Below are positions 36,596 through 48,271 of a DNA stretch of 64,000 nucleotides, in pieces; within the stretch, counting starts at the first letter, position 1, and every line of letters begins with the position of its first letter. Both the position numbers and the translations under genes were made by a program. The notes under the pieces were generated by a model. It ran no database searches, was not told the origin of the DNA, and worked only from the letters and a program-made list of their open reading frames with translations. This DNA is from Stutzerimonas nosocomialis (lineage in GTDB: Bacteria > Pseudomonadota > Gammaproteobacteria > Pseudomonadales > Pseudomonadaceae): positions 32,754-96,753 of the forward strand of contig NZ_QLAE01000015.1 of NCBI RefSeq assembly GCF_005876855.1, read 5' to 3'.

Positions 36596-38872
36596 ATGAG
36601 CACCAAGGACATCCCACCTTTCCCCGCCGTTTCGACGCTCGCCAGCCGCGGCATCCAACCCCGCTTCGGTGAGCTGGGGCAAAGCCTGCGGCGCCTGGCC
36701 ATGAACAGGCTCGCCGAGCACCTGGGCAGCGTCTTCGCGCAGGCGGACGACACGCTGTTCGAATGCGCCCAGGGCGCCGAGAACAACCAGGTCCAGGGAA
36801 TGTTCTTCGACAGCATGCAGGACATTCGCAAGCAGCGACCGTTGATCGAGCGCTCCTATCACCAGTTCGTCGGCAGTCGCTTCGATGCCTTTCTGGGCGG
36901 CATCGCCACGACTGATGACGCGGCAACGCCAAGCGCCGAAGAGCTGTCGCTGGTGGGCAACGAAGACTACGAGGAAACGCTGCAGATCAACGCCATGAGC
37001 AGGCGTGTCCAGGAGCGCTGCGCACCCTCGCTCAACGGCCTGGATCAGCGCCTGGCGTGGCTGGTCGAACGACCGGAACTGCACGAGGACGCCAACCCCT
37101 TCGCACCGGCGGTCATCGCGCAGGGCTTTCGCGAGGCCATGGCTTCTTCGCCCTTCCCCCTGCGCATCAAGACCATCCTCTATACGCTGTTCGAACAGCA
37201 TGTGATGTTCGGCCTCGACAGCCTCTACGATGCGCTGAACCAGCGCCTCATCGAGGATGGCGTCCTGCCGGAGCTGAAGTACGCGCCACCACGCGGTACC
37301 CCGCCGGCCCGCCCCGCTACGCAGGCAAAAACCGACCCGGCGCAAACATCCTTGCAGCCGACCGATCTCGATGGCGCGCCGCCCCAGGACCCGGCTGCGC
37401 TGTTGCGCGGACTGACCGCCCTGCTCGGCGAGCAGCGGCGCCTGAGCGCCCCGACCACGAATGACGATCAGGACGAGGCGCCCCAGCCCGGCAAACGCAG
37501 TTTCAGCGCCGACGAGCTGATCGACGCGCTCAATCGCCTGCAGGCCGAAATGGCCGAGGAGCTTGGCCAGCGGATCGCCCAGCCGCAGGGCATCGACGCC
37601 TTTCGCGACGGCCTGCACCAGCGGCTCGATGCCTGCAGCGCCCAGCCGGGCATGCGAAAGCTCACTGAAGAGCAACTGGACACCATCGACCTGGTCGGCA
37701 TGCTCTTCGAGTTCATCCGCGACGACGAGAACCTGCCGGATAGCTGCAAGACCGTCCTGTCCCACCTGCACACCCCCTACCTGAAGGTGGCCTTGCAGGA
37801 CGAGGCGCTGTTCACCGATCACCACCACCCCGCGCGGCGACTGCTCAACGCCATGGCCCAGGCCGGCGCACTCTATGGCGGCGACGGCGACAGCGACGAC
37901 CAGGCCTTGCTGAACAAGCAGCAGTGGGTCGTCGAGCAGGTCGCGCGGCATTACCGTACCGACCTGCAACTGTTCGACCGCCTGCTGGACGACTTCAACG
38001 AGTTCATCGCCGCCTTGCGTAACAAGGTGGAACTGCGCGAGCGCCGCGCCGTCGAGGCGATCAAGGGACGGGATCGCCTCCTGGCCGCCCGCCAGCAGGC
38101 CGTCGAGGCGACCGCCCGGGCGCTCGACGGCAAGACGGTACCCTTGGCCATCAGCACCTTCCTGCAGCAGACCTGGACCGACGTGCTGGTTTTCGTCAGC
38201 CTGCGCCATGGCGACCAGAGCCCTCAGTGGCAGCGCGCCTGCGAAGTCGCGCAGGAGCTGGCCTGGAGCGGAACGCCACTGGACGAGGAAGGCGTCGAAC
38301 GCCTGCAGAACCTTCGCCTGGCGATGCTCGACGACCTGCGGCAAGGCCTCGAATTGCTGGGCGGCCACCACGAAGCCGGCATTCGCCGCCTACTGCAGGA
38401 TCTGGTTGCCTGCCAGCACGCCGTCCAGGGCAAGCAGCCGCAGATCGCCGCCACGCTCACCCCCGCACTGCCGGAAAGCCCACTGGGCACCCTGCTGGAT
38501 GCGGACGCCACAGCGCCGGACGACACCATCGATGCCGACCTGCCCCGGCCGCTGGCCAAACGCGTGAAGGACCTGGAGCGGCTCGAGTTCGGCACCTGGT
38601 TCGAATTCCTCGGGCAGGGACAGCCGCTCCTGCTCAAGCTTTCCTGGTTCAGCCCGACGACGCGCAACTACATGTTCGTCGATCACAGCGGCCAGCGCGT
38701 CGCCGTCAAGCCCATCGTCGAGCTGGCCAGGGAAATGGAGCGCGGCGACGCCCGCATCGTGATGCCCGAGCGCGGCGCGCCCCTGATGGATCGCGCCATG
38801 AGCGCCATTTTCAGGTTCCTGCAGCGCCTGACGGGGCGCGGCATGAAGCATCGTCAGGAGAAGGAGCGATGA
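36596..38872 (+). CDS. DUF1631 family protein, paralogue 2
   Basis: A 758-residue homologue of the protein at 32125. Shared landmarks are 'FAQADDTLFECAQ' near the start, 'GMLFEFIRDDENLPDSCKTVLSHL...HPARRLLNAMAQ' in the middle and a C-terminal beta-rich segment ('GTWFEFLGQGQPLLLKLSWFSPTTRNYMFVDHSG'). I start it at 36596 (AGGAA upstream); 15 more codons are open ahead. Its stop overlaps the start of a PilZ gene (ATGA), so the two are coupled, pointing to c-di-GMP or surface-related work. The function is unknown. Confidence 0.88.
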   Translation: MSTKDIPPFPAVSTLASRGIQPRFGELGQSLRRLAMNRLAEHLGSVFAQADDTLFECAQGAENNQVQGMFFDSMQDIRKQRPLIERSYHQFVGSRFDAFLGGIATTDDAATPSAEELSLVGNEDYEETLQINAMSRRVQERCAPSLNGLDQRLAWLVERPELHEDANPFAPAVIAQGFREAMASSPFPLRIKTILYTLFEQHVMFGLDSLYDALNQRLIEDGVLPELKYAPPRGTPPARPATQAKTDPAQTSLQPTDLDGAPPQDPAALLRGLTALLGEQRRLSAPTTNDDQDEAPQPGKRSFSADELIDALNRLQAEMAEELGQRIAQPQGIDAFRDGLHQRLDACSAQPGMRKLTEEQLDTIDLVGMLFEFIRDDENLPDSCKTVLSHLHTPYLKVALQDEALFTDHHHPARRLLNAMAQAGALYGGDGDSDDQALLNKQQWVVEQVARHYRTDLQLFDRLLDDFNEFIAALRNKVELRERRAVEAIKGRDRLLAARQQAVEATARALDGKTVPLAISTFLQQTWTDVLVFVSLRHGDQSPQWQRACEVAQELAWSGTPLDEEGVERLQNLRLAMLDDLRQGLELLGGHHEAGIRRLLQDLVACQHAVQGKQPQIAATLTPALPESPLGTLLDADATAPDDTIDADLPRPLAKRVKDLERLEFGTWFEFLGQGQPLLLKLSWFSPTTRNYMFVDHSGQRVAVKPIVELAREMERGDARIVMPERGAPLMDRAMSAIFRFLQRLTGRGMKHRQEKER

Positions 38873-39213
38873 GCGACGAACGCCGGCAGCAGCAACGCCT
38901 GCCAATTCCCGTTACGCTCGAAGTGTTCGACGCCTCGAGCGGGGAGCGCCTGGGTCGTGTGGTGGATCTGTCCCTGGGCGGGTTCATGCTGCTCAGCGAA
39001 CAGCCGCAGACCGAAGGAGCCCACCGGTGCAGGATTACCCGCATCCCGCCGTCGGTCGGCCTGGAAGAGTTGACCCTGGGTACCGAATGCCTGTGGAGCC
39101 GCGCCGGCGCGGACGATCGGCACCACTGGTCGGGCTTTCATTTCGATGACCTCGACGAAGCGCAGCACCTGCATCTGCAGGCGCTGCTGGAGTGCTTCAG
39201 CCATACACCGTGA
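38869..39213 (+). CDS. PilZ-domain protein (c-di-GMP receptor)
   Basis: 114 residues forming a single PilZ domain. Both c-di-GMP signatures are present: an RxxxR at the N-terminus ('ERRQQQRLPI') and 'DLSLGGFML' (D/NxSxxG). Such proteins bind c-di-GMP dimers and pass the signal to partners. Translational coupling to DUF1631 paralogue 2 suggests that this large protein is its partner; that is inference. Confidence 0.92.
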   Translation: MSDERRQQQRLPIPVTLEVFDASSGERLGRVVDLSLGGFMLLSEQPQTEGAHRCRITRIPPSVGLEELTLGTECLWSRAGADDRHHWSGFHFDDLDEAQHLHLQALLECFSHTP

Positions 39214-39251
39214 ACCCCGCCTGAACGCGCCGGGACGCCGGCGGAGCGACC

Positions 39252-41816
<2,565 letters not shown>

Positions 41817-41887
41817 GGATTAACCCTCAAGTAAGGCAGGCCGGCGCACTGAACCGCACCTCGAACAAAACCTGCGCGAATGCAGCT

Positions 41888-41916
41888 TAGATAAGGGTCA
41901 TTGTGGGAGATTCAAG
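41888..41916 (-). promoter_or_regulatory. Heat-shock (sigma-32/RpoH) promoter of clpB
   Basis: Minus strand: -35 CTTGAA (41911-41916), 14-base spacer, -10 CCTTATCTA (41888-41896), against consensus CTTGAA-N13-15-CCCCATNTA. The leader to the clpB ATG is about 65 bases. Confidence 0.8.
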
Positions 41917-41958
41917 CCGACCCGGACTGATTCAGGTCAGTCGGGAGCCGTGTCGTGG

Positions 41959-42708
41959 TCAGCGTCCGTCGGAGGGATCGATCCAGACCAGGCTGGCCAG
42001 CCGGCCGGTGCGCGGCGCCCGGCGATAGGAATAGAAGCGCGCTTCGCTGAAGGTGCAGAGCCCGCCGCCGTAGACCGCCGCGACACCGCGCGCCGCCAGG
42101 CGAATGCGTGCCAGGGCATAGAGGTCGCCCAGCAAGCGCCCGGCATTGGCGCCTGGCACGAAGGCATCCGCCGCTTCGGGATGCTGGGCGACGAAGGCTT
42201 CGCGTACCTCGGGCCCCACCTCGAACGCGGCGGGGCCGATGGCCGGCCCCAGCCACACGAGCAACTGATCGGCCGGCACCGCCAGCGCGTCCATCGTCGC
42301 CTCCAGGATACCGCCGGCGAGCCCGCGCCAGCCGGCGTGCGCCGCCGCTACACGGGTACCGTCCCGGTCGCAGAACAGCACCGGCAGGCAATCGGCGGTC
42401 AGCACCGCGCAGGCGATACCGTCTCGGGCGGTCCAGCAGGCGTCCGCTTCGAGCACCCGCTCAGGGTCGGCCTCGACGGCGATGGACGAGTGGACCTGGC
42501 TCATCCAGGCTGGACGGCACCCCAGGGCATCGGCCAGCACTTGCCGGTTACGAGCCACTGCGAGGGGGTCGTCGCCCACGTGGTCGCCCAGGTTGAAGGT
42601 GTCGAAAGGCGCCTGACTGACGCCTCCGAGCCGGGTGGTCACGCAGGCTTTTATCCGTGCGGGGGCAGGCCAGTCCGGGACGATCCAGTCCTGCGACCAG
42701 GCGCTCAC
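41959..42708 (-). CDS. pgeF: Peptidoglycan editing factor PgeF (YfiH family)
   Basis: A 249-residue purine/laccase-like metal enzyme. The family motif His/Cys set is present: 'QVHSS', 'TADCLPVLFCD' and 'AAAHAGWRGLAGGI'. In E. coli it removes incorrectly added L-Ser from UDP-MurNAc; relatives also act as purine nucleoside phosphorylases. The GTG start overlaps the rluD stop (GTGA), so I prefer it to the longer frame that reaches into rluD. It lies between rluD and clpB on the same strand. Confidence 0.93.
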   Translation of the reverse strand: MSAWSQDWIVPDWPAPARIKACVTTRLGGVSQAPFDTFNLGDHVGDDPLAVARNRQVLADALGCRPAWMSQVHSSIAVEADPERVLEADACWTARDGIACAVLTADCLPVLFCDRDGTRVAAAHAGWRGLAGGILEATMDALAVPADQLLVWLGPAIGPAAFEVGPEVREAFVAQHPEAADAFVPGANAGRLLGDLYALARIRLAARGVAAVYGGGLCTFSEARFYSYRRAPRTGRLASLVWIDPSDGR

Positions 42709-43679
42709 CCGACGAACGCCTCGCGGTCCTGCTGCAACAGGGTCAGCAGCCAGACGAAGTCGTCGGGCAGGGGCGACTCCCATTTCATCCGCTTTCCGGT
42801 CGCCGGATGGTCCAGCTCGAGGAAGCGCGCATGCAGCGCCTGACGAGGGAAGTCGCGCAGCGATTGCACGAGGGTCTGGCTCGCCGCCGGCGGGATGCGG
42901 AAACGCCCGCCATAGACCGGGTCGCCCACCAGCGGAAAGCCGACATGGGCCATGTGCACGCGAATCTGGTGGGTGCGGCCGGTCTCCAGCTTGACCCGCA
43001 CATGGGTGTGGGAGCGGAAGCGCTCGAGCACCCGGTAATGGCTGATCGCCGGCTTGCCGCCATCGACCACCGCCATGCGCTGGCGCTGCTGGCCATGGCG
43101 CCCGATCGGCGCATCGATGGTGGCGCCGGCGGTCACCACGCCGATCACGATGGCCTCGTAGATACGGCTGACGCTGCGCTGCTGCAGCTGCTCGACCAGG
43201 CGCGTCTGTGCCTGCAGCGTCTTGGCCACCACCATCAGGCCGGTGGTGTCCTTGTCCAGGCGGTGGACGATGCCGGCACGCGGCACGTTCACCAGGTCAG
43301 GCACGTGGTGCAGCAGGGCGTTGAGCAGCGTGCCGTCCGCATGGCCGGCCGCCGGATGCACCACCAGCCCGGCGGGCTTGTTCAGCACCAGGATGTGCTC
43401 GTCCTCGAAGACGATGTCGAGCTCGATGTCCTGGGCGACCCACTCCCCCTGCGCCTGCTGTTCGGCGCTGAGTTCGAGCACCGAACCGGCGTGCACCGTG
43501 TCGCGCGGGCGCAGCGACGCACCGTCGACCGTCAGCTGCCCGTCCTTGATCCAGGCAGCCAGGCGCGAGCGCGAATGATCGGAAAACAGCTGCGCCGCGA
43601 CCTGATCGAAGCGCTGTCCGCCCAGTTCGAAAGGCACTTCTGCGCGCAGATGGATGGTCTGGTTCGGGATAGTGGGCAT
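42705..43679 (-). CDS. rluD: 23S rRNA pseudouridine synthase RluD
   Basis: A 324-residue enzyme making pseudouridines 1911, 1915 and 1917 in helix 69 of 23S rRNA. It has an S4-like N-terminal domain (~18-80) and the catalytic domain with nucleophile D142 in HRLDKDTTGL. The start at 43679 gives the family length (E. coli 326); 21 more codons are open to 43742, inside the promoter region shared with bamD, and I cannot exclude them as no ribosome-binding site is strong. Confidence 0.94.
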   Translation of the reverse strand: MPTIPNQTIHLRAEVPFELGGQRFDQVAAQLFSDHSRSRLAAWIKDGQLTVDGASLRPRDTVHAGSVLELSAEQQAQGEWVAQDIELDIVFEDEHILVLNKPAGLVVHPAAGHADGTLLNALLHHVPDLVNVPRAGIVHRLDKDTTGLMVVAKTLQAQTRLVEQLQQRSVSRIYEAIVIGVVTAGATIDAPIGRHGQQRQRMAVVDGGKPAISHYRVLERFRSHTHVRVKLETGRTHQIRVHMAHVGFPLVGDPVYGGRFRIPPAASQTLVQSLRDFPRQALHARFLELDHPATGKRMKWESPLPDDFVWLLTLLQQDREAFVG

Positions 43680-43825
43680 AGAGGACTGCGGCGAGGGCGC
43701 CGCCTTTGGTTCGGCTGCGCGCTTTATGTTTAAATACGGCATCTTTGTCCCGGCACTCCGGGGCGCCCATCATAACAGGACGGCTGCGCACGAGACAGCC
43801 AGCCGTCACAGGGACGCAAGCCGCC

Positions 43826-44824
43826 ATGCCAGTGAAACACCTGCTGCTTATCGCCATCCTCGCCCTCACCGCCGCCTGCTCCTCCAACGAACCCATCAGC
43901 GAGAACCTGAGCGAAGCGGAACTGTATCAGCGCGCCCAAACCGACCTGGACAACCGCAACTACACCAGCGCCATCAACAACCTCAAGGCATTGGAATCGC
44001 GCTATCCGTTCGGCCGTTTCGCCGAGCAGGCGCAGCTGGAACTGATCTACGCCAACTACCGCAACCAGGAGCCCGCCGCGGCCCGCTCCGCCGCCGAGCG
44101 CTTCATCCGCCTGCACCCGCAGCACCCGAACGTCGATTACGCCTACTACCTCAAGGGCCTGGCCTCCTTCGACCAGGACCGCGGCCTGCTGGCGCGCTTC
44201 CTGCCGCTGGACATGACCAAGCGCGACCCGGGCGCGGCGCGCGACTCGTTCAACGAATTCGCCCAACTGACCGCTCGCTACCCCAACAGCCGCTACGCGC
44301 CGGACGCCAAGGCGCGGATGATCTACCTGCGCAACCTGCTGGCCGCCAACGAGATCCACGTCGCCCACTACTACCTCAAGCGCCAGGCCTATGTCGCCGC
44401 CGCCAACCGCGGGCGCTACGTGGTGGAAAACTTCCAGGAAACGCCGTCGGTCGGCGATGGCCTGGCGGTGATGACCGAAGCCTACCAGCGCATGGGCCTC
44501 GAGGAGCCGGCCGCGAGCAGCCTCGCCGCCCTGAAACTGAACTACCCGGACCACCCCAGCCTGCGTGACGGGCAGTTCGTACCGCGCGAGCGCGAAGAGG
44601 ACTCCCGCTCCTGGCTGGCCAAGGCTACCCTCGGCCTGATCGATGGCGACGTACCGCGCCCGCAGAGCAGCACCCGCGCCAGCCAGGACGTGATCCGCCA
44701 GTACGAGAACGCCCAGCAGGACCTGCCGCGCGACCTGCTGCCAGAGCTCGAGGAAGCCGCCCAGCAGGAAGAAGGCCCGCGCCGCTCCTGGTGGAGCCGC
44801 CTCACCTTCGGCCTGTTCGACTGA
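43826..44824 (+). CDS. bamD: Outer-membrane assembly lipoprotein BamD (ComL)
   Basis: A 332-residue lipoprotein. A signal peptide ends in the lipobox LTAAC (C18); five TPR repeats follow ('[31 protein letters not shown]' is the first). BamD is an essential part of the BAM complex that inserts beta-barrels. Beyond the TPR core there is a ~90-residue C-terminal tail rich in charged residues and Trp, longer than the 245-residue E. coli protein, as usual in Pseudomonas. It is divergent from rluD. Confidence 0.96.
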   Translation: MPVKHLLLIAILALTAACSSNEPISENLSEAELYQRAQTDLDNRNYTSAINNLKALESRYPFGRFAEQAQLELIYANYRNQEPAAARSAAERFIRLHPQHPNVDYAYYLKGLASFDQDRGLLARFLPLDMTKRDPGAARDSFNEFAQLTARYPNSRYAPDAKARMIYLRNLLAANEIHVAHYYLKRQAYVAAANRGRYVVENFQETPSVGDGLAVMTEAYQRMGLEEPAASSLAALKLNYPDHPSLRDGQFVPREREEDSRSWLAKATLGLIDGDVPRPQSSTRASQDVIRQYENAQQDLPRDLLPELEEAAQQEEGPRRSWWSRLTFGLFD

Positions 44825-44860
44825 ACCTGCTGCGGCACCCGCACGGGTCGATTTAGCACA

Positions 44861-44889
44861 CCAGAGCCCGGCACCCTGCCGGGCTCTGG
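44861..44889 (+). terminator. Strong hairpin after bamD
   Basis: CCAGAGCCCGGC-ACCCT-GCCGGGCTCTGG: twelve perfect pairs and a five-base loop. There is no T run, but it separates bamD from the PP0621-family gene. Confidence 0.65.
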
Positions 44890-44921
44890 CCGATACCCAA
44901 CCCGGCTTCTGGAAACGCGCC

Positions 44922-45161
44922 ATGGGTCTGTTTCGTCTGTTGATACTGATCGCGCTGATCGCGGCGGCCGTCTGGCTGTGGCGACGGCTCACGCACAAGA
45001 AGCCGCCACTGAAGACCCATGCCGAGCCCGGCGCCGCGCCGATGGTGCGCTGCGCCCATTGCGGCGTGCACGTTCCCCGTCAGCAGGCGCTACTGGCGCA
45101 CGACCAGTGGTTCTGCAGCCGAGCCCACCTGGAGCAGGGCGAGAAAGACGGTGGCCGATAA
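44922..45161 (+). CDS. PP0621-family membrane-anchored zinc-ribbon-like protein
   Basis: 79 residues. An N-terminal membrane helix ('LFRLLILIALIAAAVWLW') is followed by a small cytosolic domain with C-x2-C ('VRCAHCGVHVP') and a later 'WFCSRAH', which together offer three Cys and several His for zinc, like a MYND or zf-ribbon. The family is known from Pseudomonas as PP0621. The stop overlaps the pilS start, so it is likely the first gene of the pilS-pilR transcript. Confidence 0.88.
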   Translation: MGLFRLLILIALIAAAVWLWRRLTHKKPPLKTHAEPGAAPMVRCAHCGVHVPRQQALLAHDQWFCSRAHLEQGEKDGGR

Positions 45162-46743
45162 GCCCCTGACGCTCGGCGGCATCCAGGGCCGGCGCATCCT
45201 TCGCCTCTACCATCTCTATCGCCTCACCATCGGTCTGGCGCTGGTGCTGCTGGTCAGCAGCGACCTGCACAGCAATCTGCTGGAGATGGCCAACCCGACG
45301 CTGTTTCGCCAAGGGGCCTGGTTCTACCTGGCGCTGAACATGCTCGCCGCGGTCATGATCCAGAACCCTCGCCGCGGCGGCTATGTCTTCGTGCTCGCAC
45401 TGCTCGACGTCAGCCTGCTGTCGGCGCTGTTCTACTTCGCCGGCGGCACGCCGAGCGGCATCGGCAACCTGCTGATCATCGCCGTGGCGATTTCCAACAT
45501 CCTGCTGCGCGGGCGGATCGGCCTGGTGGTCGCCGCGGTCGCCGCCATCGGCCTGATCTACCTGACCTTCTACCTCAGCCTGAGCGTGCCGGCGGCCAAT
45601 GGCCAGTTCGTGCAGGCCGCCGCCCTCGGCACCCTGTGCTTCGCCGCGGCGTTGCTCGTCCAGGAGCTGACCAAGCGCCTGCAACTGAGCGAAACCCTGG
45701 CCCAGCAGCGCGCCGAGGACGTCGCCAACCTCGAGGCGCTCAATGCGCTGATCCTGCAGCGCATGCGTACCGGCATCGTGGTGGTGGACCGCCACAACCG
45801 CGTGCTGCTGGCCAACCAGGGGGCACTCAGCATGCTCGGCCAGGAGGCGCTGGCCGGCCAGCTCCTGGACCCGCTCTGCCCGGAACTGGTCAAGCGCCTG
45901 CAACAGTGGCACCACAACCCCACCCGACGTCCGGCAAGCCTGCAGAGCAACGACGGCGGCCCGACGCTGCAGCCGAGCTTCGCTTCCCTCCAGCACGGCG
46001 AACAGCACGACACCCTGATCTTCCTGGAAGACATCTCGCAGATCGCGCAGCAGGCCCAGCAACTCAAGCTCGCCTCGCTCGGGCGCCTCACCGCCGGCAT
46101 CGCCCACGAGATCCGCAACCCGCTGGGCGCCATCAGCCATGCCGCCCAGCTGCTGCAGGAGTCCGAGGAGCTGGATGGTCCGGATCGTCGCCTGGCGCAG
46201 ATCATCCAGGATCACTCCCGCCGGATGAACCTGGTCATCGAGAACGTCCTGCAGCTGTCGCGCAGGCGCCAGTCGGAACCCCAACTGCTGGACCTCAAGT
46301 ACTGGCTGCACCGCTTCGCCGGCGAGTTCCGGGTCGGGTTGTCGGCCAACCAGTCACTGCACGTAGAAACCAGCGGCAGCTCCCTGCAGACACGCATGGA
46401 CCCCAACCAGCTGATCCAGGTGCTGACCAACCTGGTGCAGAACGGCCTGCGTTTCAGCGGCAAGCGACACGCGCAGGCCCAGGTCTGGCTGCGCCTGTAT
46501 CGCGACGCCGACAGCGACCTGCCGGTGGTGGAAATTCTGGACGATGGCCCCGGCGTCTCGGACGAGCAGCGCCAGCACATATTCGAGCCCTTCTTCACCA
46601 CCGAAGCCAAGGGCACCGGCCTGGGCCTGTACATCTCCCGCGAGCTGTGCGAAAGCAACCAGGCACGGCTGGACTATCGGCCGCGCGAGGAAGGCGGCAG
46701 CTGCTTCCGCATCTTCTTCGCCCATCCGCGCAAGCTCAGCTGA
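45151..46743 (+). CDS. pilS: Sensor histidine kinase PilS
   Basis: A 530-residue kinase that senses PilA levels in the membrane and controls pilin transcription. About six N-terminal TM helices (residues ~20-170) precede a PAS-like linker ('RMRTGIVVVDRHNRVLLAN'), the HisKA domain with H319 in 'AGIAHEIRNPLG', and the ATPase domain ('DDGPGV', 'GTGLGLYIS'). H319 and the length equal those of P. aeruginosa PilS. The GTG start overlaps the previous gene by 11 bases. Confidence 0.96.
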   Translation: MADKPLTLGGIQGRRILRLYHLYRLTIGLALVLLVSSDLHSNLLEMANPTLFRQGAWFYLALNMLAAVMIQNPRRGGYVFVLALLDVSLLSALFYFAGGTPSGIGNLLIIAVAISNILLRGRIGLVVAAVAAIGLIYLTFYLSLSVPAANGQFVQAAALGTLCFAAALLVQELTKRLQLSETLAQQRAEDVANLEALNALILQRMRTGIVVVDRHNRVLLANQGALSMLGQEALAGQLLDPLCPELVKRLQQWHHNPTRRPASLQSNDGGPTLQPSFASLQHGEQHDTLIFLEDISQIAQQAQQLKLASLGRLTAGIAHEIRNPLGAISHAAQLLQESEELDGPDRRLAQIIQDHSRRMNLVIENVLQLSRRRQSEPQLLDLKYWLHRFAGEFRVGLSANQSLHVETSGSSLQTRMDPNQLIQVLTNLVQNGLRFSGKRHAQAQVWLRLYRDADSDLPVVEILDDGPGVSDEQRQHIFEPFFTTEAKGTGLGLYISRELCESNQARLDYRPREEGGSCFRIFFAHPRKLS

Positions 46744-46868
46744 ACCGATTCGTCCCGTGGCGTGGCAACAGGTCACACAACGACCACGCCCCTGCGTACA
46801 GCCAGCCTGCTAAGGGTTAACATAAACGACGACACCCCAGACCACCCGCCAGGACTGCAGACCGATAC

Positions 46869-48209
46869 ATGACTGCCCGCCAGAAAGCGCTGATCATCGA
46901 CGACGAGCCGGATATCCGGGAACTGCTGGAAATCACCCTCGGCCGCATGAAGCTCGACACGCGCAGCGCGCGCAACGTCAAGGAAGCGCGCGAATGCCTC
47001 GCCCGGGAACCTTACGACCTCTGCCTCACCGACATGCGCCTCCCCGACGGCACCGGGCTCGAGATCGTGCAGTACATCCAGCAGCAGCATCCGCAGATGC
47101 CCGTCGCGATGATCACCGCCTACGGCAGCCTGGACACCGCGATCAACGCACTCAAGGCCGGGGCCTTCGACTTTCTGACCAAGCCGGTCGACCTCAACCG
47201 CCTGCGCGAACTGGTCAGCACCGCCCTGCGGCTGCGCGAAGCCAGCACCGAGGAGGTGCCGGTCGACAGCCGCCTGCTCGGCGAATCGCCACCGATGAAG
47301 GCGCTGCGCAAACAGATCGGCAAACTGGCGCGCAGCCAGGCACCGGTCTACATCAGCGGTGAATCCGGCAGCGGCAAGGAGCTGGTGGCCCGGCTGATTC
47401 ACGAGCAGGGCCCACGTCGCGACGGCGCCTTCGTACCGGTCAACTGCGGTGCCATTCCTTCGGAGCTGATGGAAAGCGAATTCTTCGGCCACAAGAAAGG
47501 CAGCTTCACCGGTGCCACCGAAGAGAAGCTCGGCCTGTTCCAGACGGCCAACGGCGGCACCCTCTTCCTCGACGAGGTGGCCGACCTGCCGCTGCCGATG
47601 CAGGTCAAACTGCTACGCGCGATCCAGGAAAAGGCCGTGCGGGCCGTCGGCGGCCAGCACGAACTGCTGGTCGACGTGCGCATCCTCTGCGCCACCCACA
47701 AGGACCTGGCCACCGAGGTGAGTGCCGGCCGCTTCCGCCAGGACCTCTACTACCGGCTCAACGTGATCGAGCTACGCGTGCCGCCGCTGCGCGAGCGCCG
47801 CGAGGATATCGCCCAGCTGGCAACCGTGATGCTCCAGCGCCTGGCCAAGGACTACGGTGAAAGCGCCGCCAAGCTGCATCCCGACGCCCTGGAAAAGCTG
47901 AAGAACTACCGCTTTCCCGGCAACGTGCGGGAACTGGAGAACATGCTCGAGCGCGCCTACACGCTCTGCGAAGACGACCAGATCAAACCGAGCGACCTGC
48001 GCCTGGCCGATGCGACCGGCGCGACGGAAAAGGGCGAAGCCAGCCTGGCGCAGATCGACAACCTGGAAGATCACCTGGAAGAGATCGAGCGCAAGCTGAT
48101 CATGCAGGCACTGGAGGAAACGCGCTGGAATCGTACGGCCGCCGCCCAGCGCCTCGGCCTGAGCTTTCGCTCGATGCGCTACCGGCTGAAGAAGCTCGGC
48201 CTGGACTGA
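46869..48209 (+). CDS. pilR: Sigma-54-dependent response regulator PilR
   Basis: 446 residues: receiver (phospho-acceptor D55 in 'CLTDMRLPDG'), AAA+ domain with Walker A GESGSGKE and the sigma-54 contact loop GSFTGA, and a Fis-type helix-turn-helix at the C-terminus ('NRTAAAQRLGLSFRSMRYRL'). It activates pilA with RpoN in P. aeruginosa. No pilin gene is in the window. A bidirectional terminator follows. Confidence 0.96.
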   Translation: MTARQKALIIDDEPDIRELLEITLGRMKLDTRSARNVKEARECLAREPYDLCLTDMRLPDGTGLEIVQYIQQQHPQMPVAMITAYGSLDTAINALKAGAFDFLTKPVDLNRLRELVSTALRLREASTEEVPVDSRLLGESPPMKALRKQIGKLARSQAPVYISGESGSGKELVARLIHEQGPRRDGAFVPVNCGAIPSELMESEFFGHKKGSFTGATEEKLGLFQTANGGTLFLDEVADLPLPMQVKLLRAIQEKAVRAVGGQHELLVDVRILCATHKDLATEVSAGRFRQDLYYRLNVIELRVPPLRERREDIAQLATVMLQRLAKDYGESAAKLHPDALEKLKNYRFPGNVRELENMLERAYTLCEDDQIKPSDLRLADATGATEKGEASLAQIDNLEDHLEEIERKLIMQALEETRWNRTAAAQRLGLSFRSMRYRLKKLGLD

Positions 48210-48223
48210 CGGCTCCGGACATG

Positions 48224-48263
48224 AAAAAGGGGACGCGCCCGCAAGGGCCGTCCCCTTCTTTTT
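48224..48263. terminator. Bidirectional intrinsic terminator between pilR and the DUF2333 gene
   Basis: AAGGGGACG (48227-48235) pairs with CGTCCCCTT (48249-48257); TTCTTTTT follows on the plus strand and TTTTTCAT on the minus, so it ends both convergent genes. Confidence 0.9.
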
Positions 48264-48271
48264 GACCGATC

